Below, one piece after another: positions 24,489 through 34,026 of a stretch of DNA of 64,000 nucleotides (positions are counted from its first letter, which is position 1; each line of letters starts with the position of its first letter). The notes under the pieces were generated by a model, which saw only the letters and a program-made list of their open reading frames with translations, made no database searches and was not told the DNA's origin. A program made the position numbers and the translations under genes. Source of the stretch: Bradyrhizobium diazoefficiens (GTDB lineage Bacteria > Pseudomonadota > Alphaproteobacteria > Rhizobiales > Xanthobacteraceae); the NCBI RefSeq assembly GCF_018129965.1, contig NZ_JAFCKW010000004.1, positions 310,001 through 374,000 on the forward strand, in the 5' to 3' direction.

Positions 24489-26846
24489 CTACTCGGTGGC
24501 GACGTAAGTATAGAGTCCGATGCGGCCCTGGGCATCGACCTCCCTGTAGACGCCCTGGATTTCCACTTCAAAGCCTGGAAACGTGTTGAAGCAGTTTTCG
24601 AACATCTTGAGATAATCGATCATGGGCTTTGCTCGTTCCGTCAGCCGCTCGCCGGGCACGATGGTGGCGATCCCGGGCGGATAGACCACGAAGGGCGTGG
24701 TGGCGATGCGGCCCGCAATCGCCTCGATCGGCAGATAATCCACATCGTTGCGGATCAGGCGGCGCGCAGCATCGCGCGGTGACATCGCGATCTCCGGCAT
24801 GTGCTCGGGCAGGAACTGCCGGGCCTGCAGCCCGCTGACATCCGCGGCGCGGAAGAAGCGGTGCATCTCGCCGCACAAATCGCGCAGCCGGACGCCCGCA
24901 TAGCGCGATTGCCGTCGTTGGTAAAACTCGGGGATGACTTCGGCCAACGGTGCATTGTCGTCGTGCAGCCGTTTGAACGCGACGAGGCCGGAGATCAGCG
25001 TGCCGGCCTTGCTCGCCTCGACGCCAGGCGTGAGCAGAAAGAGCAGGGAGTTGAGGTCGTTCTTTTCAGGAACGATGCGATTCTCGCGCAGATATTGCGC
25101 GACGACCGGGGCCGGGATGCCGTGCTCGGCATAGGCGCCGGTCGCAAGGTCGAAGCCGGGCGTCAGCAGCGTCAGCTTGTTCGGATCGGTCATGGCAAAG
25201 CCTTCCGCGAGATCGGGAAAGCCGTGCCAGTTGGTATCGGGAGACAGCTGCCAGAGCGCCGGATTGGTGGCGAGCTCGTCGGTGGACAGCGTTTCCCAGG
25301 CAACATTATGCGCGCCGCCGGGGCGGCTGACGTCGGGAATGGTGACGCGATCGGGCACGAACGGTTCGAAGAACCAGCGGCGGTCCGGATTTTGCTCCTT
25401 CTCTTCGAATTCGCGGCGCATCGCACGGATCTTCTTGCGCAGCTCGATGCCGAGCCGGATCGTATCGTCCCACAGCACCTCGCCCGAGCGGCCCTTCATC
25501 ATCTGCGCGCCGACGTCGAGCGAGGCGAACAGCGGATAGAACGGTGACGTCGAGGCGTGCTGCATGAAACTTTCGTTGAAGCGGCGGTGCTCGACGCGCC
25601 GCTTCTGGCCGCGGATGTGGCGGTCCTTGATGTGGATCTGCGAGGCTTGCGAGAAGCTCGCGAGCTGCTTGTGGGTCGATTGCGTCGCGATGATGCCGGG
25701 CGCCTCCGGTGGAAGGTTGGCGAGTCCCATGGCAAAGCGGCCGGCGTAGAGCGGGTGGAACTTCATGAAGCCTGCCCAGGCCTCGTCGAACAGGATATAT
25801 TCGCACAGATGGCCGATGCGCTTCAAAATCATCTCGGCGCTGTGGATCGAGCCGTCATAGGTGCATTGCTCGACCACGGCGACGCGGAACGGCCGCTCCT
25901 TGCGCCAGGCCTCCTTGTCCTCGACCAACGGGTGATTGCGGATGGCGTCGCGCAGTGCCGTCTCGTCGAGTGCGTCCCAGCGCATCGGTCCGATTAGGCC
26001 CCAGGCATTGCGGATGGTCGGCACGTAGATCGGAATGCCGCCATTGATCATCAGCGCGCCGTGATGGGCGGCCTTGTGGTTGTTGCGGTCGAACAGCACG
26101 AGGTCGCCGTCGGTGACGAGCGCGCCGAGCGCGACCTTGTTCGAGGTCGAGGTGCCGTTGAGCACGAAATAGGTCTTCTCCGCGCCGAAGATCGCCGCGG
26201 CTTCCTTCTGCGCCTTCAGCGCGGGACCCTCATGGGTGAGGAGGTCGCCAAGGTCGAGCACGGAATTGTCGAGATCGTCGCGGAACACGGACTCGCCGAG
26301 ATGCTCGACGAAAACCCGGCCGATCGGGCTGCGGTTGTAGAACACGCCGCCATTGTGGCCCGGGCAGGTCCAGAGCTGGTTGCCTTCCTCGGCATAGTCG
26401 ACCAGGGCGCCGAAGAACGGCGTCTTGAGCGTCTCGGCATATTGCTTGAGCCGGCTGATCAGGTTCTTGGCGATGAAGGTCGGCGTCTCCTCGGACAGGA
26501 AGACATAGCCGTCGATGAAGTCGAGCACCTCGACAGGCAAGTCCTCGAAACGCTTGCGCCGGATCAGGAGGATGATCGGGAAATCGAGACCGCGGCGGCG
26601 CATCAGGTTGATCAGCGCCGAAGTCTTGCCCTCCAGCCCCTTCTTGCCCCAGTCCACGACCATGCAGCCGATCGCTGCGTCGGTCTGCACCGCCATTTCG
26701 GCGTCTTCCAGCTTGCGGGCCCGGACCACCTCGAAGCCGGAGCGCTGAATTTCCTCGATGATCTGGTTGAAGCGGATGCCTTCGAGATCGTCGGCGTCGA
26801 ATACAGGTGCGGCAAAGAGGAAGTTGAAGCGCTTGAAATAGTCCAT
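24489..26846 (-). CDS. Orn/Lys/Arg decarboxylase, large PLP type
   Basis: 785 aa fold-type-I PLP decarboxylase, acting on ornithine, lysine or arginine to give a diamine or agmatine. Residues 1-130 form the receiver-like wing domain (MVVDWGKKGLEG, FPIILLIRRKRFEDLP). The PLP domain follows with CPGHNGGVFYNRSPIG, FVLNGTSTSNKVALGALVTDGDLVLFDRNNHKA, FDEAWAGFMKFHP and the cofactor lysine in TQSTHKQL (near residue 393). The C-terminal domain is complete. ATG 26846 is the family N-terminus. Which amino acid is used cannot be read. It is followed by a GNAT gene 12 bp away, and the frameshifted isomerase lies 64 bp upstream. Confidence 0.9.
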   Translation of the reverse strand: MDYFKRFNFLFAAPVFDADDLEGIRFNQIIEEIQRSGFEVVRARKLEDAEMAVQTDAAIGCMVVDWGKKGLEGKTSALINLMRRRGLDFPIILLIRRKRFEDLPVEVLDFIDGYVFLSEETPTFIAKNLISRLKQYAETLKTPFFGALVDYAEEGNQLWTCPGHNGGVFYNRSPIGRVFVEHLGESVFRDDLDNSVLDLGDLLTHEGPALKAQKEAAAIFGAEKTYFVLNGTSTSNKVALGALVTDGDLVLFDRNNHKAAHHGALMINGGIPIYVPTIRNAWGLIGPMRWDALDETALRDAIRNHPLVEDKEAWRKERPFRVAVVEQCTYDGSIHSAEMILKRIGHLCEYILFDEAWAGFMKFHPLYAGRFAMGLANLPPEAPGIIATQSTHKQLASFSQASQIHIKDRHIRGQKRRVEHRRFNESFMQHASTSPFYPLFASLDVGAQMMKGRSGEVLWDDTIRLGIELRKKIRAMRREFEEKEQNPDRRWFFEPFVPDRVTIPDVSRPGGAHNVAWETLSTDELATNPALWQLSPDTNWHGFPDLAEGFAMTDPNKLTLLTPGFDLATGAYAEHGIPAPVVAQYLRENRIVPEKNDLNSLLFLLTPGVEASKAGTLISGLVAFKRLHDDNAPLAEVIPEFYQRRQSRYAGVRLRDLCGEMHRFFRAADVSGLQARQFLPEHMPEIAMSPRDAARRLIRNDVDYLPIEAIAGRIATTPFVVYPPGIATIVPGERLTERAKPMIDYLKMFENCFNTFPGFEVEIQGVYREVDAQGRIGLYTYVATE

Positions 26847-26910
26847 GTGCGGTCCCGGTTGATGCCCGCAACACGTCTCGGTGTATTTGATGACAGTTCT
26901 ATGACAGCGG

Positions 26911-27545
26911 TCACGTCGGCTTGCGATGCCGGTTGCCGAGCGCGAGTTCGACCGTTTCCGGCTTCTCGATGCGCTCAATCAGCAGATCGATGCGGTCGCC
27001 GCCCCAGAACAGCTCGCCGTTGAAGACCATGGTCGGGACGCCGAACACGCCGAGTGCTTCGGCCTCATTGATGATGCGGTCGTGCTCGGCGCGGGCGGGT
27101 CCGTGGACATAGGCCTCGAACTCGCTGGCCGAGCCGCCGCAGGCGGTGATGACGCTCGCGATCTCCGCGAAGTCGTCGATCTCCAGTTCGTGATTCCAGA
27201 ACTTGGCGAACACCGTATCGTGGTAGCTTCGGAAGAAGCCGTGGCGCTGAGCGAACAGCATGCCGACGCTGGCATAAAGGCGTCGTAGATCCGCCGCGGG
27301 CCCTTCATGGTCAGTCCTTGCGCAATGGCGTAACGCCGCGCGTCCATGTAGGCGTAGCGCACCTTGCGCCAGAAATGGGGCGTACGCTCTTCGACTGTCC
27401 CCATGAATTCAGGGATACGCAGGGTGTAGGGCAGCCATTCCAGCGCGACGCCGTGAGTCTGTTCGAGTTCGAACAGTCGCTTGTTGGCGACGAAGGCGTA
27501 CGGGCTCTTGTAATCCGTGTAGACGCGCACCTGCGGCTTGGTCAT
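26911..27545 (-). pseudogene. DsbA-like 2-hydroxychromene-2-carboxylate isomerase, frameshifted
   Basis: Two overlapping frames carry one protein of about 211 aa. From 27545 the first reads TKPQVRVYTDYKSPYAFVANKRLFELEQ to GPRRIYDA; after about 27280 the sense continues in another frame as LYASVGMLFAQRHGFFRSYHD to GVFGVPTMVFNGELFWGGDRIDLL, ending at 26911. One missing base near 27279-27282 explains it. Both halves match the thioredoxin-fold isomerases that act on glutathione adducts of aromatic-degradation intermediates. It begins 11 bp after the monooxygenase gene. Either a true recent inactivation or a sequencing error; both parts are otherwise undamaged. Confidence 0.8.
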
Positions 27546-27556
27546 GGCGAGCTCCC

Positions 27557-29467
27557 TTACGCCTTGGTCAGCCTGTACTGCCTCAGATCCGGATCATGCG
27601 TCATGCGCCAGTAATCCACGAATCGCCAAGGCATCGCCGAAAACACGCGGCCGGCCGCATTGCGATAGTAAGTGGTCATGCCGGAATGGGTCCAGATCAT
27701 GTTTTCGTGTTCGGCATCGACCTTGCGGACGTAGTCGTCGAGCACGTCCTGGCGAACGTCGACGGCGGCGACATCGTGCTCGATCATTTCTACGAGGCAG
27801 GCAGAGATGTAGCGGCTCTGGCATTCCGACTGGAAGATGACGCTGCCGCCATGCGCGGGACCCGCGTTGGGTCCGAGCATGCAGAAGAAGTTCGGAAACC
27901 CCGGTACGGTGAGGCCGAGGAATGCAGTCGGATTGTCGTTGGCCCAGGCCTGCCGCAAATTTCTGCCGTCGCGGCCGCTGATGTTGAGGCGCGCGGCCAT
28001 CTCCGTGACCTTGAAGCCGGTTGCGACCACGATGATGTCGGCCGCACGATGCCTGCCGTCAGCCGTGACGATACCGCCCTCGTCGAAACGATCGATCGCG
28101 TCGGTGACGAGCTCGACGTTGTCCCTCCTCAAGGTCTTAAACCAGTTGTTATCGAGCAGGATGCGCTTGCCGTAGGGCGGGTAGGTCGGCACGCACTTTG
28201 CGATCAGGTCGGGCCGGTCCTTCAGCTCGGTGACGATGAAGTCGGTCAGTTCCTGGCGGTGACGGTCATTGCCCTTGTTGACGGAGCGCTCCGGATGTGG
28301 CCAGGCCGGGTCCTTGCGCAGGAAGGGCAGCAGGCCGTCGCCATAGCGCCAGAACATGTTGAAGCGATACCACTTCACATAGAACGGCAGATGCGCGAGC
28401 AGCCAACGCGCACCTTCGCTGATCGGGTCGGAGTAGCCCTTCACCGGGCGCGCCCATTGCGGGCTGCGCTGGTAAACGGTGATCGAGGCGACACGGCCGG
28501 CGATCGACGGCACGAGCTGCATCGATGTCGCACCGGTGCCGACGACGGCGACGTGCTTGCCGTCGAGCTTGATGTCGTCCGACCACAACGCCGAATGCAG
28601 GATTGTTCCCCTGAAGTCCTCCTCGCCCTTGAAATGCGCGCGCGAGGGATCGTTGAGCTGGCCGATGGCCGAGACCAGCGCCGTAGATTCGAATGTCTCC
28701 TCGCCGTCCCTGGTTTTCAGCGTGGAAATCCAGCGCCGCTTGCCTTCATCCCAGCGCGATGATGTCAGCTCGGTGTTGACGCGCAGATGCTCGCGGATGC
28801 CGTGTTCCCTGGCGACCTTCTGAAGGTAGCCGAGCAGTTCCTCACGTTGACAGAAGTAGCGCGTCCATTCGTTGTTCGAGCCGAACGAGTAGGAATAGGA
28901 GTGGTTCGGCGTATCGACGCCGCAGCCGGGATAGCGGTTGATCCACCAGGTGCCGCCGAGCTCGTCGTTTTTCTCGACGATGGTGTAGGGAATGCCGAGA
29001 TGGCCGAGCGACACGCCGAGCGCGATCGCGCAGACGCCGGCGCCCACGATGAGGACGTGCTGCTCCTTTAGTTTTGCGTCGGAAGGACGGGCGGTCCAGC
29101 GCGGCTCGCGCGGCACGAACCCCATTTCCTCGCGCATCAATGGAGCATATTCAGGCGCGACGTTCTCGCCGAGGCAGGTACGCATCATCTTGAGCAGGAG
29201 CTCTTCGCCGGGGTCGGCGATGACGGACTTGGGCGTTCCGTTGGCAAATAGTTTGACGATGGCGGCGCGGATGTCGTCCTGAACCTCTTTTGGTAACCCG
29301 GCCTCGGGATCGGGGATCAGGCGGATGTCGCGCTTCGGCAGATAGGGCGGCTCGAGCCAGCGTGTATCGCCGGTCATATGCACCAGCACCATCAGAAGGC
29401 AGCGAATGTCGCCTTCCGCGATCGCGGAGGCGAGGTCGAGCGGCCGGTTTGGAGATTCGATGGTCAT
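27557..29467 (-). CDS. Flavin-containing Baeyer-Villiger-type monooxygenase
   Basis: 636 aa NADPH- and FAD-dependent monooxygenase like 4-hydroxyacetophenone monooxygenase. About 130 extra N-terminal residues precede the first Rossmann site (VLIVGAGVCAIALG, near 138-151), followed by GGTWWINRYPGCGVDTPNHSY. The Baeyer-Villiger fingerprint FxGxxxHxxxW is exact as FRGTILHSALW (285-295). The NADPH site VVGTGATSMQ is near 308-317, and FCMLGPNAGPAHGG lies toward the end. It should insert oxygen beside a carbonyl, or oxidise a heteroatom. Its start overlaps the stop of the TetR gene by ATGA, and the isomerase gene follows 11 bp later. Confidence 0.9.
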   Translation of the reverse strand: MTIESPNRPLDLASAIAEGDIRCLLMVLVHMTGDTRWLEPPYLPKRDIRLIPDPEAGLPKEVQDDIRAAIVKLFANGTPKSVIADPGEELLLKMMRTCLGENVAPEYAPLMREEMGFVPREPRWTARPSDAKLKEQHVLIVGAGVCAIALGVSLGHLGIPYTIVEKNDELGGTWWINRYPGCGVDTPNHSYSYSFGSNNEWTRYFCQREELLGYLQKVAREHGIREHLRVNTELTSSRWDEGKRRWISTLKTRDGEETFESTALVSAIGQLNDPSRAHFKGEEDFRGTILHSALWSDDIKLDGKHVAVVGTGATSMQLVPSIAGRVASITVYQRSPQWARPVKGYSDPISEGARWLLAHLPFYVKWYRFNMFWRYGDGLLPFLRKDPAWPHPERSVNKGNDRHRQELTDFIVTELKDRPDLIAKCVPTYPPYGKRILLDNNWFKTLRRDNVELVTDAIDRFDEGGIVTADGRHRAADIIVVATGFKVTEMAARLNISGRDGRNLRQAWANDNPTAFLGLTVPGFPNFFCMLGPNAGPAHGGSVIFQSECQSRYISACLVEMIEHDVAAVDVRQDVLDDYVRKVDAEHENMIWTHSGMTTYYRNAAGRVFSAMPWRFVDYWRMTHDPDLRQYRLTKA

Positions 29468-30111
29468 GGGTTTTTCAGATCTCCGGATGAGCTGAACAGG
29501 CCGCGCGTCATCAGCTTGCGATAGGCCGAGATGACGTGGTCGGGTACAGCGGTGACGCTGCCCTCCGAATAGGAGTAGCGGCGGCTGAGATAGCCGCGCG
29601 AGCCCATCAGCATGTGGACGATGGCCTCGAATTCCTCGTCGCTGTAATCCTGAATCGCGCCGGCCCCTCGCGCGCGCCGCAGGATGCGGACATAGGCGAC
29701 CGAGATGTTGTCGAGATGTTTCTGGTACCCGATTGGCGCGAAGAACTCGGCCTCGTTGAGGATCCGCAAAAACTCCGGTACTTCGCGGATGAAGTCGAAG
29801 AAGGCGGAGAAGCGCGCGATCTCCTGCCGCGCCGCGTCTGCGGTGCCGGTACGGGCGCGGATGAACTCGACCATGTCGAGGCCGATCTTGGGCAGGAGCT
29901 GGTCGAGCAGTTCCTGCCGGTTCTCGAAATGATTGTAGAAGGTGCCTTGCGCGACGCCGGCCTCCTCGGTGATGCGGGCAACCGAGGCTTCGGCATAGCC
30001 AAATTGGCCGACGATCTTCGTTGCGGCGTCAAATATCTTCTGCTTGGTCCAGGCGTTACGCTCGACGCGGTTCAGCTTTGTCATTTTCACGATGGAGCGG
30101 CCTTGCGTCAT
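29464..30111 (-). CDS. TetR family transcriptional regulator
   Basis: 215 aa. The N-terminal DNA-binding helix-turn-helix is clear (KQKIFDAATKIVGQFGYAEASVARITEEAGVAQGTFYNHFENRQELLDQLL); the C-terminal ligand domain is all-helical and specific to its ligand. It lies inside the operon, overlapping the acyl-CoA ligase stop (30108-30111) and the monooxygenase start (29464-29467), so it is made together with both enzymes. Probably an autoregulated repressor of this operon, and perhaps of the divergent Liv-type importer, relieved by the substrate or its CoA ester (inference). Confidence 0.9.
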   Translation of the reverse strand: MTQGRSIVKMTKLNRVERNAWTKQKIFDAATKIVGQFGYAEASVARITEEAGVAQGTFYNHFENRQELLDQLLPKIGLDMVEFIRARTGTADAARQEIARFSAFFDFIREVPEFLRILNEAEFFAPIGYQKHLDNISVAYVRILRRARGAGAIQDYSDEEFEAIVHMLMGSRGYLSRRYSYSEGSVTAVPDHVISAYRKLMTRGLFSSSGDLKNP

Positions 30112-31601
30112 GCCACGGTCTCCAACTCGGCGCGCAGCACGCGCTTGAGAATTTTGCCCGAAGGGTTGCGCGGCAGGGTGTCACGGATGACGAGCTGTTT
30201 CGGCACCTTGAAGCCCGCCAGCCGGGCGCGGCAATGTTCGGTGAGGGCAGTCAGCTCGAGGTTCGCGCCCTCGGCCAGCACCACGATCGCAACCGGCCGC
30301 TCGCCCCAGCGCGCATCGCGCAGGCCAATCACGGCGACCTCGCGCACCTCCGGCAGATCGTAGATGACGCGCTCGACCTCGGAGGAGGCGATGTTCTCGC
30401 CGCCGGAGATGATCATGTCCTTCTTGCGGTCAGTGAGATACAGGAAGCCTTCGTCGTCGAGATAGCCGATGTCGCCGCTGCGAAACCAGTCGCCGAAGAA
30501 GGCGGCTGCCGTCTTGTCCGGATCCTTCCAGTAGCCGCGCGTGATCTTGGGGCCGCGCAGGCAGATCTCGCCGTTGACGTTCGGTGGCAGCGTCCTCCCG
30601 TTTTCGTCACGAATCTCGATCTCGACATGCGCGATGGCGCGACCCGTCGACCCAATCTTCTCGATCTCGCGGCCGGCGTCCATGAATGTGTCGCCGCCGA
30701 CGGTTTCAGTCAGGCCGTAGGCATCGATGTAGCGCGCATTGCGGAAGTAGTCCGAGAAGGCGCGGATGCGCAGCTCCGGCGTCTTCTCGCCGCCGCCGAT
30801 CGCCCATAGGAGGCTGGAGACGTCGTAGCGGTCGCGGGTAGGGCAGGTCAGCATCGCGGTGGTCATGACGGGGGCGAACCATGCGGCGTTGAGCTTGTCT
30901 TCAGCGATGGCCGCAAGCGCGGCTTCCGGTTCGAAATTGCGTTCGATGCGGATGAACCCGCCATGCCAGAGCACGGCGATGCCGGGCAGGTCGAGGGCGC
31001 CGACGTGGTAGAGCGGGCCGACGACGAGCAGGCGTGTGCCAGCGCCGAGGCTAAGCGCAATCGTCTGGTCGGCGGACTTCCAGTAGAAATTATCGTAAGA
31101 GAGCATCACGCCCTTGGGGCGGTCGGTCGTGCCCGACGTGTACATCAGTCGCATCAGGTCGGAAGGCGCGCACAGATGCATCGGCGCGGCAGGCGCGTCG
31201 CCCGCGAGGCGCGTGACGCTCCCTTGCGCGGCCTCGTTCAGCACGACGATCTTTGTGCCCGCAGCATGTGCGGCGAGTTCTTCATCGACCACCAGGAGAC
31301 GCGCACCGGCGTTGTCTGTGATGTAGCCGACTTCGTCGCGCGACAGCCGGAAGTTGATCGGAAGGAACACCGCGCAAAGGTGGCTGGTCGCGAAGACCAG
31401 CTCGAGGAATGCCGCGCTGTTCTTCATCAGCACAGCCACGACGTCGCCGGCTCCGATGCCCTGCGCGGTGAGCCAGCCGGCGGCCTTGCGGATACGCCTA
31501 TCGAAGACGGCATAGGAAATCTGCTCGCCGCGATATTTCAGCGCAGGCCGGTCCGGCGAGCGCCGGGCGTGAAAGGCGATGAAGCTCGACAGGTTGATCA
31601 T
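30108..31601 (-). CDS. AMP-forming acyl-CoA synthetase
   Basis: 497 aa ANL-superfamily ligase that activates a carboxylic acid through an acyl-AMP to its CoA thioester. Seen: YTSGTTDRPKGVMLSYDN (phosphate loop, Asp where Gly is usual), AYGLTETVGGDT, WFRSGDIGYLDDEGFLYLTDRKKDMIISGGENIASSEVE, and the C-terminal catalytic lysine in PRNPSGKILKR. Start: ATG 31601 gives the usual N-terminus (INLSSFIAFHARRSPDRPAL); ATG 31667 and GTG 31691 are in frame but no choice has a convincing ribosome site. First gene of the ligase-TetR-monooxygenase-isomerase operon. The acid is unknown, probably aromatic or terpenoid. Confidence 0.88.
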   Translation of the reverse strand: MINLSSFIAFHARRSPDRPALKYRGEQISYAVFDRRIRKAAGWLTAQGIGAGDVVAVLMKNSAAFLELVFATSHLCAVFLPINFRLSRDEVGYITDNAGARLLVVDEELAAHAAGTKIVVLNEAAQGSVTRLAGDAPAAPMHLCAPSDLMRLMYTSGTTDRPKGVMLSYDNFYWKSADQTIALSLGAGTRLLVVGPLYHVGALDLPGIAVLWHGGFIRIERNFEPEAALAAIAEDKLNAAWFAPVMTTAMLTCPTRDRYDVSSLLWAIGGGEKTPELRIRAFSDYFRNARYIDAYGLTETVGGDTFMDAGREIEKIGSTGRAIAHVEIEIRDENGRTLPPNVNGEICLRGPKITRGYWKDPDKTAAAFFGDWFRSGDIGYLDDEGFLYLTDRKKDMIISGGENIASSEVERVIYDLPEVREVAVIGLRDARWGERPVAIVVLAEGANLELTALTEHCRARLAGFKVPKQLVIRDTLPRNPSGKILKRVLRAELETVA

Positions 31602-31712
31602 TGCGCGGGTTTTGGACCGATTGCCGGCCTCGTTGCCTCCCTTGGTGAATTCTGACTCGTAATTCATCTTTGGCTTGACGTCACCCCCCACCCTCTGAAA
31701 TCCTTGAGGCCA

Positions 31713-31732
31713 CGGAGACGAGACGATCTCCG
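31713..31732. promoter_or_regulatory. Inverted repeat between divergent ligase and importer operons
   Basis: CGGAGA-CGAGACGA-TCTCCG, 6-bp arms, in the 172-bp divergent gap. Its position fits a TetR operator for both operons, but the arms are short and the evidence is only positional. Confidence 0.3.
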
Positions 31733-31773
31733 ATAGGGATCAGGAAACGCCGACCCGACAGAGGGAGGGGAAA

Positions 31774-33033
31774 ATGACGAGAACCCGTACGCCGGGCATC
31801 AGCCGCCGTTCAACACTGGCGCTGATGGGCGCCGGTGCGATGAGTGTTGCCGCGCCGTGGGTGGCGCGTGCCCAGGCCAAGACCATCAAGATCGGCATGC
31901 CGACAATTCTATCGGGCCGCGTCGCGCAGCTCGGCACGTCGTCGCGCAATGCCGTGTTGCTCGAGGTCGAGAAGGTCAATGCGGCCGGCGGCCTTGCCGG
32001 CCGGCAGATCGAGATGGTGATCCGCGACTCCAAGGGCCAGCCGCAGGAAGCCGCCCGCGTCGCGCGCGAGCTCGTCAACACCGACGGCTGCGAATGGCTG
32101 ATCGACGGTGAGGCTTCGTCCGGATCGTTCGCGGTGCATGAAGTGGCGCGCGATCTCGGCGTGCTCTGCGTTCACACCTGCTCGGAAGCGTCGTCGCTTA
32201 CGGCCGATCCCAAGCAACACATCCCGAACGCGTTCCGCTGCGTGCGACAGGGAATCCACGATTCCATCGTGGGCGGCAGCTACGCCGCCGCAATCTCCAA
32301 GGCCAAGGGCCTGAAGAAATGGGCGACCTGTTCGCCGGACTATGCCTATGGCCGCGACACCACCGGCGAATTCACGCTGTATCTGAAGCGCTTCGCACCC
32401 GACGTCGAGGTTATCAGCGACTCCTGGCCAAAGCTGTTCCAGCCCGACTACACCGAGGTTGTGACCAAGATCCTCCAGGCCAAGCCGCAGGCGCTGTATT
32501 CCTGCCTGTGGGGCGGCGATCTCACGTCATGGATCGACCAGGCGAACATCTATGCGATGTTCGGCCAGATGGAGGTGTTCGCGGTCAACATGGCGGACTA
32601 CACCGCGCTTACCGTGGTGAAGAACCTGCCCAAGGGCATCCACTCCGGAAATCGCTACATCAAGACGTTCCCGGCTACGCCGGAGAACGCGGCCTGGGGC
32701 GACGCATACAAGGCGAAGTACAACGAGTACCCGACCAACTGGTCCTGGCAAAATGCGACCGCGGTGATGTTCCTCGCCGAGGCCGCCAAGAAGGTGAACT
32801 CCACCGACGGCAAGAAGATCGCGGAAGTTTTGAAGGGACTCACCATCAAGTGCCCGTTCGGCGCCGACGGCACCGTGACGATGCGCGGCGACGACCACAC
32901 GCTGGTCGGCTACGCCATCGGCTGGGGCACCACGATCCCGCAGGAGCCTTACGTGCCCGAGGTCAAGGCCGGCGACTGGAAGACCATCTTCGAACTCGAG
33001 GCGGAGTGGAAGAAGAGCAAAGGTTACACCTGA
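31774..33033 (+). CDS. Branched-chain-amino-acid-type ABC binding protein, Tat-exported
   Basis: 419 aa periplasmic substrate-binding protein of the LivJ/leucine-binding family. The signal is of the twin-arginine kind (SRRSTLALMGAGAMSVAAPWVARAQA), then KIGMPTILSGRVAQLGTSSRNAVLLEVEKVNAAGG, the family's first lobe. GGGAGGGGAAA precedes the ATG. It heads a five-gene Liv importer and faces the ligase-monooxygenase operon. That context suggests an aromatic or other organic acid as ligand rather than an amino acid (inference). Confidence 0.9.
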   Translation: MTRTRTPGISRRSTLALMGAGAMSVAAPWVARAQAKTIKIGMPTILSGRVAQLGTSSRNAVLLEVEKVNAAGGLAGRQIEMVIRDSKGQPQEAARVARELVNTDGCEWLIDGEASSGSFAVHEVARDLGVLCVHTCSEASSLTADPKQHIPNAFRCVRQGIHDSIVGGSYAAAISKAKGLKKWATCSPDYAYGRDTTGEFTLYLKRFAPDVEVISDSWPKLFQPDYTEVVTKILQAKPQALYSCLWGGDLTSWIDQANIYAMFGQMEVFAVNMADYTALTVVKNLPKGIHSGNRYIKTFPATPENAAWGDAYKAKYNEYPTNWSWQNATAVMFLAEAAKKVNSTDGKKIAEVLKGLTIKCPFGADGTVTMRGDDHTLVGYAIGWGTTIPQEPYVPEVKAGDWKTIFELEAEWKKSKGYT

Positions 33034-33123
33034 TCATGTGCGCGGCGGGGGCGGGCAACCGTCTCCGCCATTTTCGTTTGGCTCTCCGCGCCGCATCGGG
33101 CGCGCTGCAATGAAAGTGTCCCC

Positions 33124-34026
33124 GTGGATCTCGACGCGCTTGCCGGCTGCCTTTCCAGTTCCGCCTGCCTGGTGACACAAACCACCAGCGGCCTCATCAT
33201 CGGCATGCTGCTGTTCCTGGTCGCGGTTGGACTGACGCTGATCTTCGGCGTGCTCAAGATCGTCAATTTCAGCCACGGCGCATTCTATATGTTCGGCGCC
33301 TATTTCGCGATGACCGCCTATCAGCTCACCGGAAGCTTTGCACTGGCGATGCTGGCCGGAGCGGCGGGCACGGCCATTCTCGGATTGATCTTCGAACGCG
33401 TCTTCATGAGCCGTGTCTATGGCGCCGACGTCCTGATGCAGCTTCTCGTTTGCTATGCTTTCGTGCTGATCTTCGACGATGTCGTGCGTCTGATCTGGGG
33501 ACCGGAATTCAGGTCGATGGGCATGCCGGCGGCTTTCCAGGTGATGCCGCTGTTCATCGCCGGCGGCGTGGTGCCACCTTATTATCTGCTGCTGATCGGC
33601 GTCGCGCTGGTCGCGGCCATCGTGCTCGGGATCGGATTGTCGCGCAGCCGGATCGGCAAGGTGATCCGCGCGGCCGCGCACAATCCCGGCATGGTGTCCG
33701 CGCTCGGCATCAACACCGGCCTGATCTATGGCGGCGTGTTCGCGCTCGGCGGCATGCTGGCAGGCCTTGCCGGTGCGCTGGCGGCGCCAGTGCGCTCGCT
33801 GACTCCGGGGATGGGCTTCTCCGTGCTGATCGAATCCTTCATCGTGACCGTGATCGGCGGCATGGGTTCGATCCTGGGCGCGCTGATCGGCGCGCTGCTG
33901 CTCGGCCTCATCAGGTCCTACGGCTCGGTCGGCTTTCCCCTGTTTACGGAAGGCCTGATGTATCTGTTCATGGTGATCGTGCTGGTCTCCAAGCCCACCG
34001 GCCTGTTCGGCAAGGAGGCGGCATGA
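33124..34026 (+). CDS. livH: ABC permease, LivH type
   Basis: 300 aa inner-membrane permease of the branched-chain amino acid transport family, with about eight helices. Typical LivH features: TSGLIIGMLLFLVAVGLTLIFGVLKIVNFSHGAFYMFGAY near the N-terminus and FVVTVIGGMGSILGA-like FIVTVIGGMGSILGALIGALLLGL toward the end. Start GTG 33124; no strong ribosome site is seen. The next gene overlaps by ATGA. The symbol marks the family only; the substrate of this importer is unknown. Confidence 0.88.
   Translation: MDLDALAGCLSSSACLVTQTTSGLIIGMLLFLVAVGLTLIFGVLKIVNFSHGAFYMFGAYFAMTAYQLTGSFALAMLAGAAGTAILGLIFERVFMSRVYGADVLMQLLVCYAFVLIFDDVVRLIWGPEFRSMGMPAAFQVMPLFIAGGVVPPYYLLLIGVALVAAIVLGIGLSRSRIGKVIRAAAHNPGMVSALGINTGLIYGGVFALGGMLAGLAGALAAPVRSLTPGMGFSVLIESFIVTVIGGMGSILGALIGALLLGLIRSYGSVGFPLFTEGLMYLFMVIVLVSKPTGLFGKEAA

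Noticed and set aside
26911..27545. Programmed ribosomal frameshift in the isomerase gene
   Set aside because: No slippery heptamer or following structure is visible at 27270-27285; a one-base deletion or sequencing error explains it better.
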